A DNA stretch of 64,000 nt from Clitopilus passeckerianus (Eukaryota; Basidiomycota; Agaricomycetes; Agaricales; Entolomataceae). The stretch is taken from positions 62,001 to 126,000 of the forward strand of contig CALYLX010000145.1 of assembly GCA_944990035.1 (NCBI GenBank), read 5' to 3'. The notes beneath the pieces are model-generated. The model was not told where the DNA came from, ran no database searches, and saw only the letters and a program-made list of their open reading frames with translations. This document shows positions 26,394-36,400 of this stretch, piece by piece. A program made the translations under genes and the position numbers. The first letter of the stretch is position 1. Each line of letters opens with the position of its first letter.

Positions 26394-27559
26394 TCGTCAA
26401 GGAACCCAGCAAGTCAGCTCAGGGATTACTCGCGTCATCTGAAATCACAATGAGCTCAGAGTCATTAGCCATAGTGGTTCAGGGTATTTCCAAAACCAAC
26501 ATGCCGTTTATCAATCTTGACACGAAGGGGGTGCATTCCAGGATCCACCGAATAAACGCTAGCGAATAGGATTCGGAACAATAGAAGTCGCCTGATATCA
26601 TTCCCTCCGACTCGAAAGTTGAGTAATAATCTCTGTGTGAGTGTCATTATACCGAGATGAAGATAAGAGCCGTGAAGCTCCCACTGGCAAGAATTCGGTT
26701 CATACGAATAAGGTCGGAGCGGTATGGGGTAGCTAGAGCGTCCAACCAGTCATTGAACAGGTTGAGCAGTTCCCAACCAACAGAGCTAGGGAGAAAACAG
26801 TGCGCGGGGAAAATGGAGCCCCGGAAAACCCAGCCGAAAAGCAGTCATTCCAGTGATGAAGCTATCGGACACGACCAATCTAGCTGTCGAAAAACTGCCC
26901 CACACTTCGTCAAAAATAGCTGAAATGCATCGGAGCACAAGGATAAACGCCTTGTGTTTCTAATTTAACAAGCCGCCACCTCGGTTTGTTCAAGCTAGAA
27001 CCCCAATCCAATCGCTTTAGCAGACGTGCTGGCCTTCATGTAGATTAAATGTCATAGCTAATTGCACGTATATCCACGGCCTTACCGGCATATTGGAGCC
27101 GTATGAGGGAAATATCTGTCACAGCGGAGAATCGATGCAACAAGAGTCCGCGCATTGAAGTACTTTTGACCTCTGGAACCTGAACAAGTCGAGAGAGTCG
27201 TGGGCGCTGGAGAAGAGAAAGCTCGGTCTGGCCTGCCGAGTGCCGATCAAATAGTTAGATGGACCTTCCTTGTTGAGTCAGGCCATCATTACATAATTGT
27301 TCCCTACCTGTCCGATGACCCGTCGCCTGGTTCGCTCTATCCTTTCTCTCAGTAGGCTGGTGTTCCCGACCTGAGGCGCAATGGAGAGGTTTTTAATATT
27401 GTATCTTCTTTTCGCATCTGCTACATGCATCATTTTCGCTGTCATTGAAGCGCTGCCGAATTAGGATGATCACCACCTGCTTGATGATATCTTGGGCCAC
27501 TGTCCTTGTAATAGGGTATTGATTGCCACGAGTAGCCTTCTTTCCCTCGTACCACGACC
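26394..27559. other. Bidirectional intergenic region, precursor 1 / UstYa-B
   Basis: Shared promoter region. Several blocks recur between precursor 2 and UstYa-C, such as GCCGAGTGCCGATCAAATAG (27236-27255 here, about 33429-33448 there). No coding exon seen. Confidence 0.6.
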
Positions 27560-28639
27560 ATGAGCGACAAGTCTGAAGCGTACCTACCTCTAATGACTGA
27601 CGACCCCGAGTCACCTACAGGGGAGACCGGGAGAGAATGCCATTGCGGAGGACATCGCAGCGACGATTATGACCCTTCCTCGAGAAAGACACGACGCTTT
27701 GCTATCAGGAAAGATGTTCTATTGCTCGGTGTCATCTTCGTTCAGGCGGTGGCCTTCATCCTACTACTACTCGCTTTCCGGAGGTCGAGTTCTGCCTACG
27801 ATCAGTTGGTTGGAACTTGCCGGGGGACTGGCAGTGGTTCCCATCTCCAGCTCTATTGTAGGTTGATGGCATACTCTCTTGTTCAGTCCACTCATTCGAC
27901 TCTGTAGCGCCCGCCAATGACATTCTAGAGGATCAGATCAAGGTTTTCGACGACGGCTTTATCAAGAAGACCATCTATCAAGAATATTCTGACGAGTCTG
28001 ATCAAGCGTGGCAAGACTTGTATAATCGTAAGTTTAGTTGAAGATTCAGCTAAAGGGATGCTCTCGTCTAACAAGTGCCATTATTTAGGTACCATGATGA
28101 AGATTCCTAAGAGTGAGGCCGCTCTCCTGCCCAACAGAACATGGCCAATCAAAGAGTTCCCGGGGTACTACATCGCGCAACTCGACGTCTTCCATCAGCT
28201 TCATTGTGTGGTACGCACATATGCCGTCGTCACCGTATATCTACTGAGTCCTCCTCCAGAACAAAGTCAGGCAAGCTCTGCGTCGCGACCGCTACGACCA
28301 GCTCCTCGAGAATCCCGAGGAGGAGTTTGCCCCCGAACACCTCGCTCACTGTGTCGACTCCATTCGGCAATACGTAATGTGGGCTTCAGTTCTTCTGCCC
28401 ACACTTAAAATAAATATTCACAACTTCTTCCTCGCATTAGGTGTCACTCTGACCCATCAATTGTTTTCTGGCAATGGGATCCTAAAGACCTCGTGGTTCG
28501 ACCTCGCCTCGAGTACCCTCACATGTGCAAGAATTTTGATAAAGTTCGAGAATGGACAGGCGAAAGGCATATTGATAACTACATTGATCCTAAGGTTTAC
28601 GTTGAAGATGACATCCCTCCACCTGCTATTATCTATTAG
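27560..28639 (+). CDS. UstYa-like (DUF3328) oxidase B
   Basis: Five exons (27560-27857, 27908-28027, 28089-28210, 28260-28378, 28441-28639), 285 residues. Begins MSDKSEAYLPLMTDDPESP, then a Cys/His-rich stretch (ECHCGGH), a basic patch and one transmembrane helix (VLLLGVIFVQAVAFILLLLA), making it a type II membrane protein. The luminal part has QEYSDESDQAWQDLYN, ALLPNRTWPIKEFPGYYIAQ, the first HxxHC in VFHQLHC, and the second in EHLAHCVDSIRQYVM. These are followed by CHSDPSIVFWQWDPKD and YPHMCKNFDKVREW, ending PPPAIIY. The two HxxHC motifs define the UstYa family, which installs oxidative cross-links in Kex2-released core peptides. Divergent from precursor 1, its presumed substrate. Confidence 0.92.
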
Positions 28640-29215
28640 ACGCTGTTGACTTGATGGACTCTTTAGAGCTTCGGCACCCTAGTCAATGTATGGTTCTTGC
28701 AACAAGTCACCCTCGACTAATCGAAGCTTAGAGACGGAACGCCTTCATACAACAGGCCCGTTGGCTCTGCCTGGTTAAGTAGAAAGGGCTATGCGTACGC
28801 CGTTCGTTGCTTTCCTCAGTCTGCTAGTTTCGGGGTAGACACGGTGGTACTATCATGGGACAATATGAGGTGGGCTACAATAATACTAACAACTAATGAC
28901 AGTCGTATGGGATGCGACAAGACCAGCACCGCAAGGACAACATCGATTGCGTTGAGCGGTTTGTATTGCAGCAGACAGAGCCTCCTTGATCGCGACGCCG
29001 CTGGTGGGGCTGTTTAAGGTGCTTACGACTCACGAGGACGTGTAAGTACCTATCGAGTGATTTATATCGAGAAGACGTATTATTTCGGAGGTCCAAGAGA
29101 AAGGGGAGAAAATGTGCTCAAAGGGACCTAGTGGGTAGAGTGATACAGGCATTCTAAACGTCAGAACCACGAGAATAGATATACATGGGACTCAGTCGGT
29201 GTCAGCCTTGACGTA
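28640..29215. other. Intergenic region downstream of UstYa-B
   Basis: No gene. The stretch AGAGCCTCCTTGATCGC near 28977 recurs near 35382 downstream of UstYa-C, so the duplicated module includes this 3' flank. Confidence 0.5.
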
Positions 29216-29595
29216 GGCAGCCTCCTCGCAGATGGGCTACTGGGTAATATCGATGGCGCGGTCGGTGTCCGCTTCGCCAGTCTCTTCACGGCTTTCTATT
29301 TTGGGAGGGCCACGCCATGGAGTGTTGTCAGTGTCATCGTTGGCATTGGCTGTGGTGGCCTCCTCGCGCTTGCACCATCGATCCGTAGTACCGTTGGAAC
29401 CAAGGTTCGTGTCGGCCTTGGTAACCTGTTCACGACGTTCTGAATCGTGGATGTCGTGTCAAAACCAGGTGATTACTAGTACGGTATGGAGTGAGGACTC
29501 ACTCGCCAGCCGGAACGGTGCTGCCTGGATCAATCGGTGTGGCCTAAGCAGCGAAGGCAAATGGGCGAATTGAATAAGGCTACGGAGAGTTTCAT
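29216..29595 (-). pseudogene. Decayed repeat precursor 3
   Basis: Start MKLSVAL at 29595 and exon layout match precursors 1 and 2. The signal-peptide frame is broken by an indel and an in-frame TAG (F-A-F-A-A-stop). After the intron, exon 2 still reads ERREQVTKADTNLGSNGTTD, then RWC-KR, EEATTANANDDTDNTPW, RGPPKIESR, EETGEAD and a stop, with a further unit (EEAAYVKADTD) beyond it. Spacers are recognisable (EEAT, KAD) but the cores differ from each other, as expected after loss of selection. Splicing around the lesion cannot be excluded. Confidence 0.7.
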
Positions 29596-29677
29596 TATCT
29601 TAGGAAGTTGTGAGAGGAGCGGGACTCGTTCTCGAAGTAGCACTATATTGCGATGTCGCCCTCGACAGCCGCCTCCT

Positions 29678-29685
29678 TATTTATA
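29678..29685 (-). promoter_or_regulatory. TATA box of decayed precursor 3
   Basis: TATAAATA on the minus strand about 83 bp upstream of the ATG, the same position as in precursors 1 and 2, so the promoter has outlived the coding sequence. Confidence 0.6.
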
Positions 29686-30330
29686 GCGTCCAGAACCTCT
29701 CTAATTGAGGCCAACTTTGCTTTCGTTATCAAGCATGGCTGTGGGCTCAGAGCAGGCCACTCTTGACCTTGAAACATGGCCTGTTCGAAGGGTTTGCAAG
29801 AGTCACATACGCTCCATCCGTGGTAGAGGGGTCCGCTATATAATACAAGGGCTAGTCGGTGCCGAATAAGAGAGTTACCTGATATCCAGTTGGTTTGGTA
29901 ATGGAAGAAGACTCTGGAAATACAAGTCATTGCAAGGCCTCCTGGGATGAATGACTTGGAGGCGATCAAGTAAAAGGAAAATTGATTCATGCGGTGATTT
30001 CGCAGTATTACTTGTGTCAAATATAGTTTCCAGACCAGAAATTGCGGTCTAGGTCACCGCGACGCATTAGCAGTATGGAGATCGTGTTCATGAAGAAGAA
30101 TTTATCTGAAGTGGCAATTATAATGGCCCGACTCCAAAATTGCACGAGATATGATCACGTAAGAAAAGTTCCCAGGCTCCGGCATTTCCCCTGTGTGCCA
30201 TTTTCTCTGAATCTGACGTTCAAGAGGGGCCGGCAATTGAGTTTCCCATCTACTTCATGGTCGAATAATATCTCGGCTCAGGATGGCGCTAAAGATTGCC
30301 TGAGGATATCTAAGATTGCTACGGGGAACC

Positions 30331-30500
30331 GCCTTCTTTCGCCCCGAACACGATCACGACCAGAAAAGACTGAAGTCTACCTGCCTCTGCGGACTTCGAC
30401 GTCATAAGAAATACTTGGTATCCCAACCCAGGCCATAGGAGTCAGTCTGAGTCACGTCCTGTCAAGATTTATATTAAGAAGACCTTCTTAAACAAGATCT
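30331..30500 (+). pseudogene. UstYa 5' remnant of the decayed module
   Basis: The sequence CGCCTTCTTTCGCCCCGAAC and what follows aligns with the leader and start of UstYa-B. It encodes EKTEVYLPLRT, compared with DKSEAYLPLMT in UstYa-B. The start ATG has become ACG. A further trace (about 30460-30500, TATTAAGAAGACC) resembles exon 2. It lies downstream of decayed precursor 3 in the divergent orientation of the intact modules. Confidence 0.6.
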
Positions 30501-30554
30501 AAATGTCTCGTCAACTTGACCAGACGCTCAGCGCTCATTGGCAATACGTGTACA

Positions 30555-31332
30555 ATGGACAAAGTCATCCGAGACTCCGAAACCCAGCTAGGAGCCTTTC
30601 CTCCGAGTCATGGACAGCATGCTACAGCAGGTCACATCACCCCTTCAACCGTAGCGCCTAATCCACTTGACCAATTCCGTGCTTGGTTCAAGGAAGCGGT
30701 GGAAGGGGGAACAGTTCATGAACCCGAAGCCATGTCGCTATCGACGGCTTCGAAATCGGGGATTCCCTCCTCCCGTATGGTGATCTTTAGGCAGCTTGAC
30801 CACCGTGGCTTCGTGTTCTACACGAACTATACCTCGCAGAAGTCCCAGGAGCTAGGCGAAAATCCTTACGCTTCCCTCGTCTTCTACTGGCGAGAGATCC
30901 AGCGTTCCATCCGAGTCGTCGGACAGGCGGAGAAGCTCAGCAGAGAGGAGGCCGAACAGTACTGGAACTTGTATCCGATCAGCAGCAAACTCAGAACCTG
31001 GGCTAGCAGGCAGAGTACAGTCGTTCGGGAAGGCCAAGTACAAGATCGTATACGCAAGTTGGAAGAACGGTTTGGGGTCCATAACGCTTCTTCGGCCGTC
31101 GTTCCAGTCCCGGATTTCTGGGGCGGTTGGAGAGTTATCCCTCAGTGAGTCCCTAAAACCGGTCGCCAAACAGGTTCAGATGCTTCAACCGTGTTCTGAC
31201 TGCACTACCTGTAGCGAGATTCAATTTTGGTCTGGTAAGCCTTCACCAGTACATGATCGTATTCGCTATCTTCGTGAAGAAGGCTGTAAAGATGGTAATA
31301 TCAAGTGGAAGATTGACCGACTCTCCCCATGA
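30555..31332 (+). CDS. PDX3: Pyridoxamine 5'-phosphate oxidase
   Basis: Two exons (30555-31144, 31215-31332), 235 residues, starting MDKVIRDSETQLGAF. The enzyme uses FMN to oxidise pyridoxine/pyridoxamine phosphate to pyridoxal phosphate. Family landmarks: PLDQFRAWFKEAVEGG, SRMVIFRQLDHRGFVFYTNY (FMN-binding strand), NPYASLVFYWREIQRSIRVV, and the conserved end EIQFWSGKPSPVHDRIRYLR with W-K-I-D-R-L-S-P at the terminus. The second exon is needed to supply that motif. It sits between two precursor/oxidase modules. FMN enzymes do occur in tailoring, but the full-length typical sequence suggests an ordinary vitamin B6 gene caught in the duplicated area. Confidence 0.92.
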
Positions 31333-32252
31333 TGGATCATCTAATGCTAGTACGCCAGTAGTCTCCATCTCTTAGAATCTGACTGCTCAGCCTGGCTGCC
31401 GATAAATCAGGATCTTTCATAACCACCACTGATACCCAGTCAAGGCCTGTTAAATTGAACTTCTAAGATCAACCGGTCTCGCGAGGTAACCGTGCTCCGA
31501 ATCTGTTGCTGCGTAAGGAGGGGAGAAGATAGCGAGTCCTCAGACTACTATAGATGAGTTTCCAACCGCAACGAGAGATATATAATGTATGCTTCAAGAT
31601 GAATCGATTGTAGGCTACAGTTGGTCACTATGTTGAAGCTCTTCCCAAATGATCTGAGTCAGTAACTACATGAGGGATGGGTGAACCTAAATCGAAGAGA
31701 AAGGCCTGGGACGGTCGGAATTCACTACACCATCGTGACCGGTTCAACTTGGATCTACGGGTGAAAAATGGATCGTTTGCTGACATGAGTTGCCCTTTGA
31801 AGACTCTGATACTGTATGCTGCCTCTCAGTCTGCCTTGCTCTACCCATCTCAAAAACTGTTCTTAACACCGGTGTTGTTAGGATACCTACTGCCGGAACA
31901 CTGGTCGAATTTTATAAGACGCCAATGTATCTAAGTACCTTGACAGCATTATATTCCACATTACGATGCTTAGCTGCAAATCAGGCAGTGTCACAGAGGC
32001 TGGGAGATAGCATGTGACGCCAGTACAATCCTTCGTCAATGTATTCGTCAGAATGTTACCACTAGGATGGTAAATGGCGGGAAGGTAAAAGGTGTTTGCA
32101 AGCTACTGCACAGTGATTCTACTAAGGGGAGATGCAATTCCTGGAAACAATCTGGATAAAGAAGATTAGTCTCGGAAATTGTGAATTGTGACCGGAGCAA
32201 TGCTAACCACAAGAAGCCACCTAACAAACGGCGATAGAATGTAGATGAGATC
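31333..32252. other. Intergenic region
   Basis: No supported exon. A plus-strand frame at 31677-31934 has no recognisable content. Confidence 0.4.
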
Positions 32253-32601
32253 CTAGTCGGAGGTGGCAACCTCTCCACTCTTCAAGCCCCAGTGGTAAAG
32301 GAAGGTGGCGTCGGCATCGGCTTTGGCAGCCTCTTCACGCTTCAAACCCCAATTGTGCACGAAGATGGCGTCGGAATTGGCGGTCTCTTCGCGCTTCAAG
32401 CCCCAGTTGTGAAGGAAGGTGGCGTCAGCATCGGCTTTGGCCTCTCCACGACGTTCTAGGCCATAAAGAATGTCAAGACCCGATAAGAACAGGCATGAAC
32501 GAAGGCTAACCAGTATCAAAGGTATGCCCCGCGTCGATAGGTGCAGCTAGAGCACCGAAGGCAAAAAAGCCGAGTTGAAGAAGTGTAACCGAGAGCTTCA
32601 T
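32253..32601 (-). CDS. Kex2-processed repeat precursor 2 (putative RiPP precursor)
   Basis: Two exons, starting at 32601. The signal peptide MKLSVTLLQLGFFAFGALAA then PIDAGHTFDT is nearly that of precursor 1. Exon 2 reads ERRGEAKADAD, core ATFLHNWGL, KR; EETANSD, core AIFVHNWGL, KR; EEAAKADAD, core ATFLYHWGL, then KS in place of KR, and GEVATSD before the TAG stop (32253-32255). Three variant nine-residue cores with His/Asn-Trp-Gly-Leu are predicted; the last lacks a proper Kex2 site and may keep a tail. Divergent from UstYa-C, 1.4 kb away. The precursor clearly shares ancestry with precursor 1, but the core is different, as seen in fast-evolving RiPP families. Confidence 0.83.
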
Positions 32602-32688
32602 CGTTGAAGGAGTGCTGACGGAAAATAGAAGGGGTTCGTCTCGGAGTACCACTGTAGTGCGGTCCCGTTCATCGAAAGTTGGCACCTG

Positions 32689-32696
32689 TATTTATA
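32689..32696 (-). promoter_or_regulatory. TATA box of precursor 2
   Basis: TATAAATA on the minus strand about 88 bp upstream of the ATG, within GACGATATAAATACAGGTGC, which is shared with precursor 1. Confidence 0.7.
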
Positions 32697-33982
32697 TCGT
32701 CGGGAGACTCTGCAACTCAGCCCAGAGATTACTTGGGTCATCTGAAATTAGTACAATGAGCTCAGAGCGGTACGGAGCATCTGCAAAAACCACATGCCGT
32801 CTGTCAATTTTGACACGAAAGAGGTATATTCCAGGATCCACGGAATAAGAGTTAGCGCGTGGAAGCATTAAAAGGCTCCTCGACGGGGTCAGTTCACCGT
32901 TGACGATAAGAAACGTGGCATTTCCCGGAATTCGCTGCGTAGAGATACTCCAAAGGTATATGTCGAGTTCAAAGTCCAATCAGCCATTGAATAGCTTGAG
33001 CAGAGCCCGACTAACGGACGTAAGGTGGGAAGAGTACCATGAGCGAAATAAAACCCTGGAAGGCCAGTGGTGGAGCTATCAGACGCGATTCAGACGAATC
33101 CATCTGTCAAAATGTGTCCCACACTTCGTCAAAAGCTGAGATACATCAGAGCACAGGAACAAAAGCCTGGTGCCTCATTTGAGCCACAACCTCGTTCTGT
33201 CAAGCTCGAATACTAGAACTCCATCTCGATGGCTTTCGATTTTACATTGGTGGACGCGCCAGCGTTCTAGACCATAGCTTAGTTGCATGTATAATACACA
33301 ATGTTCCAGCGTATTCAGCCGCATAGAGAAAATACATGTCTCAGAAAAGGGTTAGAGAATGGTCAGAGCAATAAGAGTTGGCACCTCAGAATCACTTTCG
33401 ACCTCGTGGTGCTGGTAGAAGAAACAGCCGAGTGCCGATCAAATAGCTAGATCATCTATAGTAGGCAAGCCATCCCGGGCCATGGCCCCCGTCCGATGGC
33501 CGGTTCGCCGGGTTTGCCACTGCATGTCCTTTCTCTCAGCTAGTTTTTCTTCTCTGAGGTGAAGTGGAGAGGCTTTAATATTTTACCTTCTTTTCGCATC
33601 TCCTGCATCCATAATTCTCGCTGTGACATCCAAGAGCAGCCGCATTAGGATGATGCCGCACCAGGACCTCTGATGAAATCTTGAAACCCAATTACATATT
33701 GATGATTCCGGTCTGAATCTTTTGTTCTAAAAATATCGGACAAGTCGCTTTCAACTTTCCAGTTGGGTGGAAACTTCCTCCTCGACCCAAACGCCAAGTT
33801 CAACGTGGGGGAGGATTTTCGACATTCTTTTCGCATCCGCTGCGTGCGCAATTTTTGCTGTCGCTGTAGAGTAGCCGAATTAGGATGATCCCCGATAGGC
33901 ACCTGGTGACATCTTGGGCCCAAGTACCCTCGTAATAGCGTATTGATCGCCACGCGGGCACTCTTTCCCTCTTACCATGACC
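32697..33982. other. Bidirectional intergenic region, precursor 2 / UstYa-C
   Basis: Duplicate of the precursor 1 / UstYa-B interval. It contains a direct repeat not found there: about 33588-33705 and 33825-33950 each match the single UstYa-B-proximal block at 27405-27530 (TTCTTTTCGCATC ... ATTAGGATGAT ... TATTGAT). Confidence 0.6.
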
Positions 33983-35049
33983 ATGAACGACAAGTCTGAG
34001 GCATATCTACCTCTAATGGGTGGGGACCCCGAGTCGCCAACTGGGGAGTCCGGTCAAGAATACCACTGCAGGCATGCCAGTGACTCCACCAGAAAGAAAT
34101 ATCGCTTTGCTATCAGGAGAGATGTTCTATTGCTTGGTGTTATCCTCGTTCAGGCGGTGGCCTTCATTCTACTACTACTGGCTTTCCGGAGGTCAAGTTC
34201 CGCCTACGATCAGCTCGTTGAAACTTGCGGAGCCACTAACAGCGGTTCACATCTCAAACTCTATTGTAGGTTGATGGCACATTCTTTCCCCTTCGTCTTG
34301 CTCACTCGACTCTGTAGCACCTGCCAATGACATCCTAGAGGACCAGGTCAAGGTTTTCGACGACGGATTTATCAAGAAGACCATCTATCAAGAGTACTCG
34401 GACGAGTCTGATCAGGCATGGCAGGACCTGTACAATCGTCAGTTTGGGTGACTTCTACAATCATATTTCGGCCAGCTAACGTTCCTTTTATATTAGGTAC
34501 GATGATGAAGATCCCCAAGAGTGAGGCCGCCCTCCTACCCAACAGAACATGGCCAATCAAAGAGTTCCCCGGGTACTACATCGCACAACTCGACGTCTTC
34601 CACCAGCTTCACTGCGTGGTAAGTACACAGGCTCTGTCGTCAACGTACATCCACTGAGTAGTTCTTCAGAATAAAGTCAGGCAAGCCCTGCGTCGTGACC
34701 GCTACGACCAGCTCCTTGATAACCCCGAGGAGGAGTTTGCCCCCGAACACCTCGCTCACTGTGTCGACTCCATCAGGCAATACGTAATGTGGGCTTCGTC
34801 CTTTCTGCTCACACTTAAAATGGACATTAACAACACCTTCTTCGTACTAGGTGCCATTCCGACCCTTCTATCGTCTTCTGGCAATGGGATGCAAAGGACC
34901 TCGTGGTCCGACCTCGCCTCGAGTACCCTCACATGTGCAAGAACTTCGATAAAGTTCGAGAATGGGCTGGCGAAAGGCATATCGATTACTATATTGATCC
35001 TAAAGTTTACGTTGAAGACGACATTCCTCCACCTGCCATTATCTATTAG
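33983..35049 (+). CDS. UstYa-like (DUF3328) oxidase C
   Basis: Five exons (33983-34265, 34318-34437, 34497-34618, 34670-34788, 34851-35049), 280 residues, with the same phases as UstYa-B. Starts MNDKSEAYLPLM (an ATG two codons upstream is also possible). One transmembrane helix (VLLLGVILVQAVAFILLLLA), QEYSDESDQAWQDLYN, HxxHC motifs in VFHQLHC and EHLAHCVDS, and the end PPPAIIY. Very close to UstYa-B, so the duplication is fairly recent, while the partner precursors have diverged far more in their cores. Donor sites vary (GTCAGT after exon 2). All family residues are present. Confidence 0.92.
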
Positions 35050-35399
35050 GATCCAGTTGACTTGATGGGCTCTTTAGAGCCTCAGTAGAATGGTTGGATG
35101 CGTAGTACTTTTCTTGAGATGATCCGTCATCGATTGCTCGAAGTTTAGGGACAGATTTCCTCAATACAGTAGGTCTTTTGGCTCCCTGTGACATGAGTTG
35201 ACTGGGCTACGAATGGCTCAGGATGCTGCTTTGGGGCGTAAAATGGTTGTATTATCACGGAACAATACGAAATAGAGTACAAGTGATATCAACTACTATT
35301 GACAAACGTATGGGATTCAACAAGACCGGCAGCATCAGGTTAGGTTTTATAGAGTGGGTTGTGCAGCTTCTAGCACAGCAGTTAGAGCCTCCTTGATCG
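35050..35399. other. Intergenic region downstream of UstYa-C
   Basis: 3' flank shared in part with the UstYa-B flank. No gene. Confidence 0.45.
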
Positions 35400-36400
35400 C
35401 TACGGCGCCATCTGCTGAGGCATGTTGGTGTTCAAGTAACCATTGGCAGCTTTCGCTGGGGAGGATGAGCGACTTGGGTCGCTAAAGGAGAGTTGGTAAC
35501 AAGTGTTTGGTTGGAAGGAGTAACTGGGGAACCTGAAGGGAGCGTGATGACAGCGGGAGGAACAGTCAAAAGGGCAGCCGATATGGCAGGGCGTGGGGCG
35601 ATTGAAGGTGCTGGTCATGGTGCTATCCCAGAAGCTGCTGCTGCATCACGAGCCGGAGAGGCATATGTTAGAATCGGGCTCAATATAAGCTGTGGAAGAT
35701 GAGATCTACATAGTCTTCGCTTCTGGATGCTTTCACTGGAGGGAGTGCCTGTTTTCACTGGTGCTAGAAAGTGTGAAGGCGTATTGTCTTTCCTGACGAT
35801 CGCTAGGGCAATTTTTCTTTGGGAGAAGTTGCATGAGAAGATCCCCGTTGACATTGAAGACTGGCTTGACAACGACGAGCTCGGTGTGCGAAGGACAAGG
35901 CCTTGGTAGACAACACTGAAGCTCCTGTTGAGGCTTCAATTACAGCAGAAATATCGATGGGAGCACCGAAGGCCAATTCATTGAGGGGATGGTCGGTATG
36001 ATTGGTAGAATGCTTCTTGAAGGTGACGTTGGCTTGCTTGGGTATTGATAGAGAGACCCTTCTCAGTGTCGGATTCGAGAGTAACTGGGGCCTCCCACGT
36101 TGCCTCCAGAGTTCCGGACTAGTGGTCTACCTCGTGCGCCCAATACTCCATATCAACGGTGTAATGACCAGCGAGCATAAATTGAAGAGAGTCTGACGTC
36201 CCTAACGTAGGGATTACCAGGCGATTGTATACCTGACTGAAGTCCTATAAGTTTGATGTCGTGCGCAAGAAGTAACAAGTGCATACCAATCACGAAGTAG
36301 GTTCTGATTTTGACGCCTTTGTTTTCGACTTCGTATTTCCAGCCCCCTTTGTTCTTCCATTGTTTACCGTCGCCCCGAGTGCTTCTTAGCAAGTGTATAC
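35400..36400 (-). pseudogene. Decayed coding remnant, unknown family
   Basis: Protein-like segments occur on the minus strand with stops between them. One is GWKYEVENKGVKIRTYFVIG, splicing to TSDSLQFMLAGHYTVDMEYW, then a stop. Next comes EAPVTLESDTEKGLSINTQ. Nearer 35.5 kb is a Thr/Pro/Val-rich stretch (AALLTVPPAVITLPSGSPVT) separated by TGA from SPARDAAAASGIAP. I do not recognise the family. The beta-rich phrases suggest a structured protein now broken. Confidence 0.4.

Noticed and set aside
30555..31332. PDX3 as a dedicated RiPP tailoring oxidase
   Set aside because: Full typical pyridoxamine phosphate oxidase motifs and length point to ordinary vitamin B6 metabolism; its position alone is weak evidence.
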